Origin: Bifidobacterium minimum
Lineage (GTDB): Bacteria > Actinomycetota > Actinomycetes > Actinomycetales > Bifidobacteriaceae
Assembly (NCBI RefSeq): GCF_000741645.1
Contig: NZ_JGZD01000008.1
Coordinates: forward strand, 1 to 64,000
DNA: 64,000 nucleotides
Direction: 5' to 3'
The stretch's first letter is position 1; every line of letters starts with the position of its first letter. Below the pieces are notes generated by a model, which saw only the letters and a program-made list of their open reading frames with translations, had not been told where the DNA came from and made no database searches. The translations under genes were made by a program, and so were the position numbers. Positions 23,035 through 32,990 of the stretch are shown here, piece by piece.

Positions 23035-26000
23035 ATGGCTCATCGGCACGAGCTTTTCGAGGATGGGATCCCGCGGGATCTGTCCAACACGGCGCGTGCC
23101 GTATGGGCCAAAAGCAATATGCAAGATCCGACGGATCGTCATTACCTACGACTGTGGCAGCATCTTGAAGACACGGCATCGACCGCGTCTTTGATATGGG
23201 GGGATTTTGTTACCTCTGATGTGAAACGTCTTCTGGCAGATGATCTTGGAGGAGAGGATCTCGCCCGGTGGATTTACCTTTTCCTTGCTTCTATCCATGA
23301 TGTTGGGAAAGCCTCGCCGGCTTTTCAGGTTCAGTGCTCGTGGCAGGCTGACCGCGTCCGGGAGACGGGGATGCATATCGACCCGGTGTTGGCAGCGAAC
23401 GAGCGTCGCCATCTTTACCGGCATGAGTTGGTTGGGTATCAAACCATCCTTGAATGGATGAGGACGAAAGGCTTTAGCACCGGCACTCATTCCTTGGCGT
23501 ACGGATTGGCTTCCATCGTCGCTGGTCATCACGGCTCGGCGATAGATCTCAACAAAGTCAAGTTTCTTGATCAATGGGATGCCTCCATCTTTATAGGTGG
23601 AACGGAATGGTCGTCAATCAGAAACGAGCTCATGGATTGGACGGCCCGCGCAACCGGATTTCTGGACGTTGCGCATGAACGTGAGGGACGTCCCATTCCG
23701 CCTCGCTCACAGATACTCCTCACCGCCTTGGTCATCATGGCTGACTGGATGGCAAGCAATTCGTATCTGTTTCCTCTTAACGAACCCCTAGAGGACAATG
23801 CTGGCGGGAATGATTCCTGGAATGAGACGCATTTTAATTCCACTTCTCGAGCCGAATCCGCATGGCGAAAAATAAATCTTCCCGGACCGTGGCGGCCGGC
23901 GCTTGAAACATCCGATCCCGATCGTCTCTTTACGAGTCGGTTCGCCATACCAAACGCGAAGCTGCGGCCCATGCAGCGCGATGTGGTCGATTTGGCCATG
24001 ACGATGCCTGAGCCCGGGTTGATAATAGTAGAGGGGAATATGGGCGACGGCAAAACCGAAGCGGCACTACTCGCCGCTGAAGTTCTTGCGCAGCGTTTCG
24101 GCTGCGGGGGAGTCGAATATGCACTTCCCGGGCAGGCGACAGCGAATGCGATGTTCGGACGAGTGCTGTCGTGGATCGCGCATCTCCCAACCGGCAGCCA
24201 GGAAAAGTTCACATCACTTTTCCTCGCGCATGGGAAGCGTGAACTCAACCCTGATTTCGAACGGTTGCGGCAACGATGGTTCAACGACGACGATCCGTCC
24301 GCGCTGGACGCTGGAATCACGACGGTTTTCGATGGAGACGAGAAATCCAGAGGCCGCGGGTCGTCGACGCTCGTTCTCAATCCGGCGGTGAATTCCTGGC
24401 TGTCCGGAAGAAAACGAGGGAATCTTTCCGATTTTGTTGTGGGGACCATCGATCAAGTTCTTATGGGGGCATTGAGAAGTCGTCACGTTGTGTTGCGCCA
24501 CCTGTCCTTTGCCGGGAAAGTGGTGATTCTGGATGAGATCCATTCCAACACCGCATACATGAATGTCTATATGGAGACGATGCTCTCATGGTTGGGTGCC
24601 TACCATGCTCCAGTCATCATGCTCAGCGCCACTCTGCCACAATCCCGCAGAGAAGCCTTTCTCAAGGCATACCGGCAGGGAGCCCTTGCCGAGAACGCAA
24701 TTGCCGATTCCGGGGGCGTTGACGATTATGCCTATTCCAACGATTCTCATGATTTGGATGATTTAGAGGATCCTGAGGAAGCCGATGAAGCCGTCACTCC
24801 GGCCGGGGACATGAACGCGAGAGGGGAGATCTCTCAATCGGCCAACTCTATGGTTGGCGAAACGAATGGCGAGATAAGCGACGAATCGAAGCTGGACTAT
24901 CGCTATCCTTTGATTTCCACTTCGTCGGCCTTGGTGGAACCATCATCCAAGACGTCCGCAGTGTCCGGCCGGACAACGGCGATAGCAACCGGTGTGATCG
25001 ATGATGACGACGAGACCTTGATCGCGTTATTGACAGACAAGCTCCGGGATGGAGGATGCGCTGTCGTGATCCGCAACACCGTGTCTAGGGCGCAACACGC
25101 ATTTGACGTGCTTAGCGAAGCGTTCGACATCGATGTCATTCTCGATCATTCACGGTTCATAGCCTGCGATCGCGCATCCATAGACCGTGATCTCATATCG
25201 AGGTTCGGCAAGGATGGGTCCGCGGAGGATCGCAACGCCATAGTGGTCGCGACTCAGGTTGTGGAGCAGTCCCTTGACGTTGATTTCGATGTGATGGTCA
25301 GTGATATCGCTCCCATCGACCTGATACTTCAGCGGGCAGGTCGTCTTCACCGCCATCGTCGTGGCGACAATGAGATGGAACGTCCCAATCCCGTAAGACA
25401 GGCCCAATTGTATATTGCTGGAATTCAGGAATGGCGTGATGGTGGTGCTCCAGTGTTCGACAGGGGTTGCGAAAACATCTACACCCGTTTTCAACTGCTC
25501 AGGTCTCTTGCCGTGCTTGATCTGTGCAATCGTGGCTCCCACACAGTGGTCACCGTTCCCGATGACATTCCACGACTTGTTCAGCCGGCGTATGCGCATA
25601 TTCCGTTGGGACCGGATTCCTGGCAGGACGATCTGACCAAGGCGGAACAACAATTCGATCAGAAACGGCAGGAGAGCGAGGATAAGGCTAGGCACTATCG
25701 GATTCCTTGGCCGGATGACCAACGCGAAGGCGGAATAAAGGAATGCGATTTATCTGGCTGGCTTACCAACGCTCTTCGTGATCCGGAAAGTGCGAAATCC
25801 GGCTCTAAGAATGGGTTTGTGTCCACCGGCGTCAGAGAGGGAGACGATTCCTTCGAGGTCATTGTTCTCGAACGTGATTCCGATGGGCAGATTCGACTCC
25901 CGCAGTGGAGCGGATTTTCCTCCGAACCTCTCCCCATAGGCGTCGGGCTCCTGTCGGCTGAGCAGATTCACGACATATTGACATGCACGATCTCCCTTGG

Positions 26001-26238
26001 ACGGTCCGCATTGAAATACGTCGATATGGACGCGGCTATCGCTGCGATTGAGAATTCAGCTCCAGATGTCTGGTTTGACTATCAACAACAGTCGAGCTTG
26101 CTGCGTGGGCAGCTGATGCTTCTGCTTGACTCCCAAGGGAAAACTTCGTTAACAATCGACGACCCATCATGGAAAGGACATGCGACTGTTATGACCATTC
26201 ACTATTCAACGACGAAAGGATGGGAGGTTAGTCAATGA
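23035..26238 (+). CDS. cas3: Cas3 nuclease-helicase, type I-E
   Basis: 1,067 residues. The N-terminal HD nuclease has His 43 (HLEDTA), the HD pair 88-89 (SIHDVGKASPAF) and a second histidine motif AGHHGSAID near 165. The SF2 helicase follows: Walker A GNMGDGKTEAAL near 335, DEIH at about 500 (VILDEIHSN), SATLP near 532, and QRAGRLHRHRRG near 765. Cascade bound to target DNA recruits it to nick and degrade the DNA. Between about 560 and 655 there is an acidic, low-complexity insertion (DLDDLEDPEEADEAV) not needed by the fold. AAGGGGG precedes the ATG. The stop overlaps the cse1 start (ATGA). Confidence 0.96.
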   Translation: MAHRHELFEDGIPRDLSNTARAVWAKSNMQDPTDRHYLRLWQHLEDTASTASLIWGDFVTSDVKRLLADDLGGEDLARWIYLFLASIHDVGKASPAFQVQCSWQADRVRETGMHIDPVLAANERRHLYRHELVGYQTILEWMRTKGFSTGTHSLAYGLASIVAGHHGSAIDLNKVKFLDQWDASIFIGGTEWSSIRNELMDWTARATGFLDVAHEREGRPIPPRSQILLTALVIMADWMASNSYLFPLNEPLEDNAGGNDSWNETHFNSTSRAESAWRKINLPGPWRPALETSDPDRLFTSRFAIPNAKLRPMQRDVVDLAMTMPEPGLIIVEGNMGDGKTEAALLAAEVLAQRFGCGGVEYALPGQATANAMFGRVLSWIAHLPTGSQEKFTSLFLAHGKRELNPDFERLRQRWFNDDDPSALDAGITTVFDGDEKSRGRGSSTLVLNPAVNSWLSGRKRGNLSDFVVGTIDQVLMGALRSRHVVLRHLSFAGKVVILDEIHSNTAYMNVYMETMLSWLGAYHAPVIMLSATLPQSRREAFLKAYRQGALAENAIADSGGVDDYAYSNDSHDLDDLEDPEEADEAVTPAGDMNARGEISQSANSMVGETNGEISDESKLDYRYPLISTSSALVEPSSKTSAVSGRTTAIATGVIDDDDETLIALLTDKLRDGGCAVVIRNTVSRAQHAFDVLSEAFDIDVILDHSRFIACDRASIDRDLISRFGKDGSAEDRNAIVVATQVVEQSLDVDFDVMVSDIAPIDLILQRAGRLHRHRRGDNEMERPNPVRQAQLYIAGIQEWRDGGAPVFDRGCENIYTRFQLLRSLAVLDLCNRGSHTVVTVPDDIPRLVQPAYAHIPLGPDSWQDDLTKAEQQFDQKRQESEDKARHYRIPWPDDQREGGIKECDLSGWLTNALRDPESAKSGSKNGFVSTGVREGDDSFEVIVLERDSDGQIRLPQWSGFSSEPLPIGVGLLSAEQIHDILTCTISLGRSALKYVDMDAAIAAIENSAPDVWFDYQQQSSLLRGQLMLLLDSQGKTSLTIDDPSWKGHATVMTIHYSTTKGWEVSQ

Positions 26239-27965
26239 GTGATGATTCTTCGTTCAATCTGATCGACCGCCAATGGATACCAGTCACCATGCGTGATGAT
26301 GGCCGGGAATGTGAGATGTCGATTGCGCAGGTGTTGGAGGATGCGGATTCGATACTGCAAATCGAAGGAGATATGCCACTCCAACGATTCACCATCACCA
26401 GATTCCTGCTGGCGATCATGTATGGAACCTTCAACCATGATTTCGTCACAAAAAGTGGCGCTCACGTTCCTTTCGGGGAACGATTATGGCGCAAACTATT
26501 CCAGGAGGGATCTCACGGCGAATTCGCGCGGAAGCGAATATCCTCATATCTTCAGCGGTATCACGATCGATTCGATCTTTTCGATTCTCGTCAGCCCTTT
26601 TATCAGGTGGCGGATCTTCACACGTCCAACAACACCGTTTCAGGTCTGGAGAAGTTGATTCTTGACATGCCCAATGGAGAGCCCTTCTTCACAACGAGAA
26701 TTGGTGAGGGCCTTTCCACGCTCGATGCGGCCGAAGCGGCTCGCTGGTTGATCACCGCGCAAGCGTTCGATCCGTCGGGAATCAAGTCCGGAGCGGTTGG
26801 CGATGATCGCGTCACCAACAACAAAGGCTTTCCCATTGGCACAGCCTGGTGCGGGAATCTCGGAGGATTCCTCGTCGAGGGTGAGTCTCTGTGGCAGACG
26901 TTGATGCTCAACTTCGTCAGCGAGGAGGTGCTCGGTAACACCTATCCAGGAATCACATGGGCCAATGACAAGCCGGCATGGGAACGACCGGCGCTGACCT
27001 CGGCCATTGAGGTTGGTTACGATCAGTCCAAGGAATCGGCAGGTGCCACAAGGTACTTTCACGGTCCGGCAACCCTTCTGACGTGGCAATCGCGGCGCAT
27101 CAGGTTGAGCCATCAAGGCGAAGTGGTCGATGGCGTTGTTCTTGCCAACGGAGACAGGATCAAACCACAGAACGCATACTGCTACGAGATGATGAGCGGA
27201 TGGCGAAGAAGCGAGGCGCAGAAAAAGAAATTAGGCGACATCGTGTATATGCCTCGTCTTCATGATCCAGCGCGAGCTCTATGGAGGGGGCTTCCTCTTC
27301 TCACTGCTGCCGATTCGGATGGGGCATCAGTCAATGGTCCTGCCGATTATCTGCGTCCATTCGTTCTGGATTGGCTGACGAAATTGAAAATTTCCGATGT
27401 TCCAGTGCGGCTGCATGCGTATGGAGTCAGCTACGGACCTCAGGAAGCCGTCGTGGATTCGACCATTGATGACGCCCTTGATCTCAACCTTGTGGTGCTC
27501 ACCACAACGAATCCCCACATGGGGCAGATGATTAAGAGCGCGGTTGATATGGCCGATCAAGGCGTGAGCGCATTCCGATATTTCGCGGCGACGGTTGCCC
27601 AAGCGCAGGGTTTGGATGTTTCAGCACCTCGGAAAAATTCGGGAGATATTGCGTACAGCGCCTTTGATCGAGCATTTCGGGATTGGGTGAGACAGATCGA
27701 TTCGGAAACTGATCTGACTTCTGCTCGAGACGCGTGGAGTGAACAGGCCAAAAGTCTGCTTCTGCGTCTGGAAAGGAAGTATATGGACCGGGTATCGCCA
27801 CGCGGCATGGTGGGAAGGACAATACCGCGTAAGGATTCCCGAACCGGCGTCGTGTCAACTCGTCATGTGTCCGCCGCGGCTGCAGACATGTGGTTTAGAA
27901 AACAACTCAACAGGATTTTCGTCGGAGACGGCGGTTACGTCGAATCCGCAACCGAAGGGAGGTAA
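26235..27965 (+). CDS. cse1: Cse1 (CasA/Cas8e), large subunit of Cascade
   Basis: 576 residues, beginning SFNLIDRQWIPVTMRDDGRE, the typical Cse1 N-terminus, with PFYQVADLHTSNNTVSGLEK and the loop NNKGFPIGTAWCGNLGGFLV in the middle. The C-terminal four-helix bundle (from about 400) is present. Cse1 recognises the PAM and recruits Cas3. It overlaps the cas3 stop by 4 bp and is 6 bp from cse2, consistent with coupled translation. Confidence 0.94.
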   Translation: MSDDSSFNLIDRQWIPVTMRDDGRECEMSIAQVLEDADSILQIEGDMPLQRFTITRFLLAIMYGTFNHDFVTKSGAHVPFGERLWRKLFQEGSHGEFARKRISSYLQRYHDRFDLFDSRQPFYQVADLHTSNNTVSGLEKLILDMPNGEPFFTTRIGEGLSTLDAAEAARWLITAQAFDPSGIKSGAVGDDRVTNNKGFPIGTAWCGNLGGFLVEGESLWQTLMLNFVSEEVLGNTYPGITWANDKPAWERPALTSAIEVGYDQSKESAGATRYFHGPATLLTWQSRRIRLSHQGEVVDGVVLANGDRIKPQNAYCYEMMSGWRRSEAQKKKLGDIVYMPRLHDPARALWRGLPLLTAADSDGASVNGPADYLRPFVLDWLTKLKISDVPVRLHAYGVSYGPQEAVVDSTIDDALDLNLVVLTTTNPHMGQMIKSAVDMADQGVSAFRYFAATVAQAQGLDVSAPRKNSGDIAYSAFDRAFRDWVRQIDSETDLTSARDAWSEQAKSLLLRLERKYMDRVSPRGMVGRTIPRKDSRTGVVSTRHVSAAAADMWFRKQLNRIFVGDGGYVESATEGR

Positions 27966-27971
27966 AGCAGT

Positions 27972-28652
27972 ATGGCACATTCCACAAAATCTGGCAGACC
28001 GCAACTCGACGAGTTCGGAACATGGGTGGCTTCACGCGCTTCATTGCTGGCGAACGGTGGCGTTCTTCCGGGAGGGACGGTGATGAAGGGGTATCTGGCG
28101 AACGGGTCGTATGCCACGGCATCGATCGCCAAACTCAGGCATTGCGTGGGGCATGAGATCGGTGAGGATCCCAGCGTTTTCCCTTGGACTCTTGAAGGTA
28201 TTCCGAGGCCTGATGATGCACACACGTACGGTCACGAAGACGCGAGTAAAGAGGAGAATGCAGCGTATGTCGCATTGACGCTGTTTGGACTGCATCAGCA
28301 GTCGATTCATGACCTGCCCATGCATACCGACGGGAACGTGTCTCTGGGGCGTGCGGTTGGTCAGCTTGCTGCAGGCAATCCCAATGAGGCCGGCATACGA
28401 AGAAGATTCGATCAGCTTCAGACGGATCGAGGATGGCCGCAGGTGTATCGCCATGCGCAAGGGTTGATCCGTCTGTTGAAAAAGCCGAAGATCGCGTTGA
28501 ACTACGGTCTGCTGGCTCAGGATTTCGTTCAGTTGGAGTCAGGGGGAAGCTCCGCCAATGCCGTGCGACTCCGTTGGGGAAGAGATTTCATCTTTGGCTC
28601 TATGTCGGAGAGCGTCGACTCGGATGGCGACGGCTCTGCCGGTAACGCCTAG
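27972..28652 (+). CDS. cse2: Cse2 (CasB/Cas11e), small subunit of Cascade
   Basis: 226 residues, with the helical Cse2 pattern (EENAAYVALTLFGLHQQS, RRRFDQLQTDRGWPQVYRHA, NYGLLAQDFVQLESGGS). GGGAGGT precedes the ATG. Two copies normally form the belly of Cascade and stabilise the R-loop. It is somewhat longer than E. coli Cse2 (160), in line with actinobacterial homologues. A 70-bp gap separates it from cas7, the largest in the operon. Confidence 0.92.
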   Translation: MAHSTKSGRPQLDEFGTWVASRASLLANGGVLPGGTVMKGYLANGSYATASIAKLRHCVGHEIGEDPSVFPWTLEGIPRPDDAHTYGHEDASKEENAAYVALTLFGLHQQSIHDLPMHTDGNVSLGRAVGQLAAGNPNEAGIRRRFDQLQTDRGWPQVYRHAQGLIRLLKKPKIALNYGLLAQDFVQLESGGSSANAVRLRWGRDFIFGSMSESVDSDGDGSAGNA

Positions 28653-28722
28653 CGCTGTTCTCCGTTCACCATCAAACAATGCGCAACAAATAACAATTGA
28701 CCATCACAGGAAAGGCAAAACA

Positions 28723-29889
28723 ATGACTAGCAACCGCACCATAATCGAAATTCATATCCTTCAGACCACGGCACCGGGGAACCTCAACCGTGACGATACC
28801 GGCAGTCCCAAGACCGTCGTCTACGGAGGCGCGACAAGGGCAAGAGTGTCCAGTCAGGCATGGAAAAGGCCCACACGAGAGATGTTCCGGGATCTTCTCG
28901 ATCCCAAGGATCTTGGAATCCGCACCAAAAGGGTTGTTGAGGTTCTGGTCGAGCATGTTCTCGACAAGAACCCGCAGCTTGACCACGACGTTGTGATCGA
29001 CGCCGCTGGGCAGGTGCTCAAGGGTGGAGCGGGAATCAAACTCGCGGCTCCACGAGCCAAGAAGGACGCCGATAATGAGAAGCGTTTTGAACAGTCCACC
29101 TATTTGTTGTTCTTGGGGAATAGACAATATGACAAACTCTCGGACATTGTTCTCGATGCTATCGAGTCGGGAGACGTCAAGGCTTTCGTAGCGAAATCCA
29201 AAAAGGACATCAAAAAGATCGTCGCTGATGATCGGTCAATGGATGTTGCGCTGTTCGGAAGAATGGTGGCCGATGACACCGATCTTAACGTCGACGCCTC
29301 GGCTCAGGTCGCGCATGCGATCAGCGTTCAGGCGGTGGACCCGGAATCCGATTTCTTCACTGCGGTGGATGATGTCAAGCAGGACAGCGAGGAGGAGGGC
29401 GATTCAGGGGCCGCCATGCTTGGCGAGGTCGAGTTCAATGCTGCCACCTTCTATCGCTACGCCAATGTGGATGTCAATAGGCTGGATGACACATTGGGAG
29501 ATGCGGACGCGACCGCCAAGGCCGTTAGAAGTTTTGTCGAGGCGTTTTCCGAAAGCATGCCGCAAGGAAAGATCAATAGTTTCGCTCACGGAACGCTTCC
29601 GGAGTTGATTGTTGTGAACGTCCGAGATTCCCAGGCCGTCAATCTGGTCGGGGCTTTCGAACGTCCTGTGCGTCCTGATTATGTGGAGAATGCGACGAAG
29701 GCATTGGTCACACGGCAGCAGGAGTTCGACAAGGTGTATGGAATCGCCCCGGTCAAGACATGGGTGGTACGCATCGGGGAAGATACGAAAGCGGCCGATT
29801 CGCTGGCGGGAGGATCCTCCTCCATGCGTGAGATGCTGGACGGGGTGCAGGAGCTTATCTCCGCAAGGATCGCACAGGAGCAGGAATGA
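28723..29889 (+). CDS. cas7: Cas7e (Cse4/CasC), backbone subunit of Cascade
   Basis: 388 residues from the ATG at 28723, chosen because AGGAAAGG lies upstream and the protein begins with the family motif IIEIHILQTTAPGNLNRDDTG. GGATRARVSSQAWKRPTR is the conserved RNA-binding segment of Cas7e. Six copies coat the crRNA. The stop overlaps the cas5 start (ATGA). Confidence 0.95.
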   Translation: MTSNRTIIEIHILQTTAPGNLNRDDTGSPKTVVYGGATRARVSSQAWKRPTREMFRDLLDPKDLGIRTKRVVEVLVEHVLDKNPQLDHDVVIDAAGQVLKGGAGIKLAAPRAKKDADNEKRFEQSTYLLFLGNRQYDKLSDIVLDAIESGDVKAFVAKSKKDIKKIVADDRSMDVALFGRMVADDTDLNVDASAQVAHAISVQAVDPESDFFTAVDDVKQDSEEEGDSGAAMLGEVEFNAATFYRYANVDVNRLDDTLGDADATAKAVRSFVEAFSESMPQGKINSFAHGTLPELIVVNVRDSQAVNLVGAFERPVRPDYVENATKALVTRQQEFDKVYGIAPVKTWVVRIGEDTKAADSLAGGSSSMREMLDGVQELISARIAQEQE

Positions 29890-30713
29890 CAGTACTGCTT
29901 ATCCGTTTGGCTGGTCCGCTGCAGTCATGGGGGAGTTCCAGTAGATTCAATCAGCGTGGCACGGAGCCATTCCCGACGAAGAGCGGAGTGGTGGGGATGA
30001 TCGCATCCGCTTTAGGAATGTCACGAAGTGAGTCTCTTGAACGTTTTGAAGGGTTGAGATTCGGGGTTCGCGTGGACCAGCCTGGGAGCATAACCTCGGA
30101 TTTTCAGACTGCCCACAACGACGCAGGCCATAGTATGCCGTTGTCACATCGGTACTACCTTCAGGATTCCGTGTTTTTGGTGGCGTTGGAATCGAAGGAT
30201 GCTGATGAGTTAGACGAATATCGTCAGGCTCTTCTCCGTCCATATTTCCAGCTGTTCCTCGGACGCAGATCATGCCCACCTGACGGTCCGATCATCACGA
30301 GGATCGTTGACGCATCGTTGGAAGACGCCCTGGCATCGGCACCGTGGTGTGCGACAAGAAGTTATCAGCGTTGGGTACGAAAGAACTCCCGATGGTATCC
30401 GAGTCTACTGAGTGGGGAGATGATTGTGGAACCCGATGGAGACCACAATGGAGAATCTTTCGCCGATACCTTGAGCGATGAGCCGGTGAGTTTCGATCCT
30501 CGTCGCCGTATGTGGACATCACGGCGCATGGTTCGTTTGAATCAGACCGTTACTTTTGTGGCACAAGAGGACTGCGATGCGAAGGACAGCTCCACGGCCG
30601 ATGTGAAGAATCCGCCGAAGGGGCCGGGGACCGCATCGTCGCTTGGCTCCCGTATGGAAGGTGATTTCTTCGACGCGGTGGCACAGTCCAGCAAAGAGAA
30701 AGGAGGCTCGTGA
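29886..30713 (+). CDS. cas5: Cas5e (CasD), crRNA 5'-handle subunit
   Basis: 275 residues, starting TVLLIRLAGPLQSWGSSSRF, the hallmark of Cas5e, then TEPFPTKSGVVGMIASALG and LFLGRRSCPPDGPI. It caps the 5' handle of the crRNA and contacts Cse1. The C-terminal 50 residues are polar and probably flexible (DCDAKDSSTADVKNPPKGPG). Confidence 0.94.
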   Translation: MTVLLIRLAGPLQSWGSSSRFNQRGTEPFPTKSGVVGMIASALGMSRSESLERFEGLRFGVRVDQPGSITSDFQTAHNDAGHSMPLSHRYYLQDSVFLVALESKDADELDEYRQALLRPYFQLFLGRRSCPPDGPIITRIVDASLEDALASAPWCATRSYQRWVRKNSRWYPSLLSGEMIVEPDGDHNGESFADTLSDEPVSFDPRRRMWTSRRMVRLNQTVTFVAQEDCDAKDSSTADVKNPPKGPGTASSLGSRMEGDFFDAVAQSSKEKGGS

Positions 30714-31393
30714 TGTATTTCTCGCGTGTGATGATTAACCCGCACTTATGGAATGCGCGGAGAGCTCTGGCATCATTGGAAAGATTGCACGCCATAGTGG
30801 CTCGTGCCACCAGTGGAGCGCAACAGGATATCGATGGTTCTGATGAACGCCCCTTGTGGAGGCTGGACCAGAGCGGGGGAGGAAAAGTTCCGAGGCTCTA
30901 TATTGTCTCACGGCGCGTTCCCGATCTTGGCGTATTGATGGAGCAATTGGGAACTGGCCCGCAAGAACTGGCATTCACCGAATACGAGCCATTTCTGGAC
31001 CGGCTGCGGAGGGGACAGGAATGGGGATTTAGATGCAGAGCCAATCCAACGAAGTCCATTGGATCGGGACGGTCGGGAGTGCGAGGACGAAGAACCGGCA
31101 TAGTGCGCCGAGACGAGCAGCTTGACTGGTTCTTTGACCAAGCAAGGAGAAATGGCTTCCATATGCCCATCAATCGAATGGAAGCTCCCGAAGTGCTTAT
31201 CAAGGAATCCACTCTCGTCAGTTTCAAAAGACATGGCGGTAACGTCACCCTTTCCTCGGTTGTTTTTGACGGTGTTCTTGCCATCGACGATCCCGATGCT
31301 CTCAAAGAGGCCATGATCACAGGAATCGGTCGGGGGAAGGGATATGGATTCGGACTCTTGACTTTGGTGCCTTTGGTGGGAAAGAGCTATTGA
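30713..31393 (+). CDS. cas6: Cas6e (Cse3/CasE), pre-crRNA endoribonuclease
   Basis: 226 residues from the ATG at 30713 (AGGAGG 6 nt upstream; the GTG at 30710 is an alternative). A catalytic-type His lies in the first 30 residues (ASLERLHAIVARA) as in other Cas6e proteins, and the Gly-rich loop GIGRGKGYGFGLLTL sits at the C-terminus. It cuts within each array repeat 8 nt from its end and stays bound to the hairpin. It would also be expected to process the pseudo-array at 22816. Confidence 0.93.
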   Translation: MYFSRVMINPHLWNARRALASLERLHAIVARATSGAQQDIDGSDERPLWRLDQSGGGKVPRLYIVSRRVPDLGVLMEQLGTGPQELAFTEYEPFLDRLRRGQEWGFRCRANPTKSIGSGRSGVRGRRTGIVRRDEQLDWFFDQARRNGFHMPINRMEAPEVLIKESTLVSFKRHGGNVTLSSVVFDGVLAIDDPDALKEAMITGIGRGKGYGFGLLTLVPLVGKSY

Positions 31394-31405
31394 CGGGAGG
31401 CTGTG

Positions 31406-32425
31406 ATGGCGAAGGTTCCAGGAGTCAAACCACCGGAGGTTCCCTCACTTGCGCGAATACAGGATCGTTTGACCTTCCTGTATGTAGAGCATTGTGTGGT
31501 GAATCGTGAGGACAATGCGGTGACAGTAACCGATAGTCGTGGAACCGTCCATGTGCCTGCCGCCGCGCTCGGTGTCCTTATGCTTGGGCCGGGGAGTACG
31601 GTAACCTTCGCCGCCATCAGCCTCCTTGCGGAGTCGAGATCGACGTGTGTATGGGTGGGTGAGAGGGGCGTCAGATACTACTGTCATGGCGCGTCGCTTG
31701 CCCGATCGACACGATTGCTTGAGGCGCAGGCCAAGCTGGTGTCGTCGGAAAGAAGCCGAGTCAAAATCGCACGACGCATGTTTGCCATGCGGTTTCCAGG
31801 TGAAAACACCAATGGGCTGACCATGCAGCAGCTACTTGGGAAAGAGGGGACGCGTGTGCGGCGAGCCTATGAAAGGGAATCACAACGAACTGGTGTTCCT
31901 TGGGCGGGACGATCGTATAAGCCGACAGATTTTGATGCGTCGGATGATATTAACAAAGCTTTGTCCGCGGCGAACACGGCCTTGTACGGGGTCGTTCATG
32001 CGGTGATTGTGTCATTGGGTTGTTCACCGGGACTGGGATTCGTTCATGTCAGAAACGAGAGAAGTTTCGTTTATGACATCGCGGATCTTTATAAGGTCGA
32101 GATAACGGTTCCCTTGGCTTTCGATCTTGTTGCGGCGAACATACAGGATGTTGGCACGGCTGCTCGCCGTGGCATACGCGACAGGATGAAAGATGGTCGG
32201 TTCCTGGAACGTTGCGTTCATGACATTCGGCATTTGCTTCTGAACGAGGACGACAAGATTGACGACTCTTTGGAGGTGGAAGATTTTACGCCGAAATTAT
32301 GGGCTGGGGCAACGGGAATTGTGGAGGGAGGAAAGAATTACGCTCCAGAGAACAGAGAGTATGTCAGTGGGGACGATGACGTTTTTACTGATGACTCTGA
32401 TCTGTCCGTAGATATGGATTGGTGA
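31406..32425 (+). CDS. cas1: Cas1e integrase
   Basis: 339 residues from the ATG at 31406, 5 nt after GGGAGG. The active-site residues expected from E. coli Cas1 are visible: Glu in GKEGTRVRRAYE, His in GFVHVRNERSF and Asp in VYDIADLYK. With Cas2 it inserts new spacers at the leader end. The C-terminal 40 residues are acidic (YVSGDDDVFTDDSDLSVD), beyond the usual I-E length of about 300. Confidence 0.95.
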   Translation: MAKVPGVKPPEVPSLARIQDRLTFLYVEHCVVNREDNAVTVTDSRGTVHVPAAALGVLMLGPGSTVTFAAISLLAESRSTCVWVGERGVRYYCHGASLARSTRLLEAQAKLVSSERSRVKIARRMFAMRFPGENTNGLTMQQLLGKEGTRVRRAYERESQRTGVPWAGRSYKPTDFDASDDINKALSAANTALYGVVHAVIVSLGCSPGLGFVHVRNERSFVYDIADLYKVEITVPLAFDLVAANIQDVGTAARRGIRDRMKDGRFLERCVHDIRHLLLNEDDKIDDSLEVEDFTPKLWAGATGIVEGGKNYAPENREYVSGDDDVFTDDSDLSVDMDW

Positions 32426-32431
32426 CTGATT

Positions 32432-32782
32432 ATGATCGTCGTGGTTGTGACGGCATCTCCGCCCAAGCTTCGTGGACATCTGACGCGATGGCTTTTTGAG
32501 ATATCGCCAGGGGTTTATGTCGGGAAGGCTTCGGCGAGAGTTCGTGAACTTCTATGGGAACAGATCTGCGAGAATATCGGTTCGGGTAGAGCGATTATGG
32601 TTTATTCCTCGAACAATGAGCAGGGGCTTGAATTCAAGACGCATGGACAGGAGTGGGAGCCCGTGGATTACGAGGGCCTTGAGCTTATTCGACGACCCAA
32701 CAACAATGTGAAACAACAACGTTTGGGTGGCAGGCAGGCGGGATGGAGCAAGGCCTCACGATACCGGCGGTTTGGACGGTGA
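32432..32782 (+). CDS. cas2: Cas2e, spacer-acquisition partner of Cas1
   Basis: 116 residues with the Cas2e pattern: MIVVVVTASPPKLRGHLTRW, LFEISPGVYVGKASARVREL, RAIMVYSSNNEQGLEFKTHG. The C-terminal basic extension (RLGGRQAGWSKASRYRRFGR) can hold Cas1. No ribosome-binding site is obvious; with only 6 bp after cas1, translation is probably coupled. It ends the cas operon. Confidence 0.94.
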   Translation: MIVVVVTASPPKLRGHLTRWLFEISPGVYVGKASARVRELLWEQICENIGSGRAIMVYSSNNEQGLEFKTHGQEWEPVDYEGLELIRRPNNNVKQQRLGGRQAGWSKASRYRRFGR

Positions 32783-32990
32783 ACATGCTTGCGGAGTGGT
32801 GCTTGGGAGGGAGCTGCTTGGGTGCGTTGGAGGAGAGGGGGAGTGATCTTAGATGCGGGGTCCTGTGTGTGGAAAAGAGTGGGTAGCTTTGCATCGGTTT
32901 GATATTGGTGTTGATGGCGTTGATGATCTGACTGTCCAAATTAAAGAAAATGCGCCGTCGCGCAGGCGGTTTTCGTTGTAATGTATGACT
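32783..32990 (+). promoter_or_regulatory. CRISPR leader
   Basis: 208 bp between cas2 and the first repeat. The last 110 bp are AT-richer than the flanks, ending TTTCGTTGTAATGTATGACT directly before the first repeat. It should hold the array promoter and the Cas1-Cas2 docking site. Leader position upstream of intact repeats, with decayed repeats at the other end, fixes the direction of growth. No gene is supported here. Confidence 0.8.
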
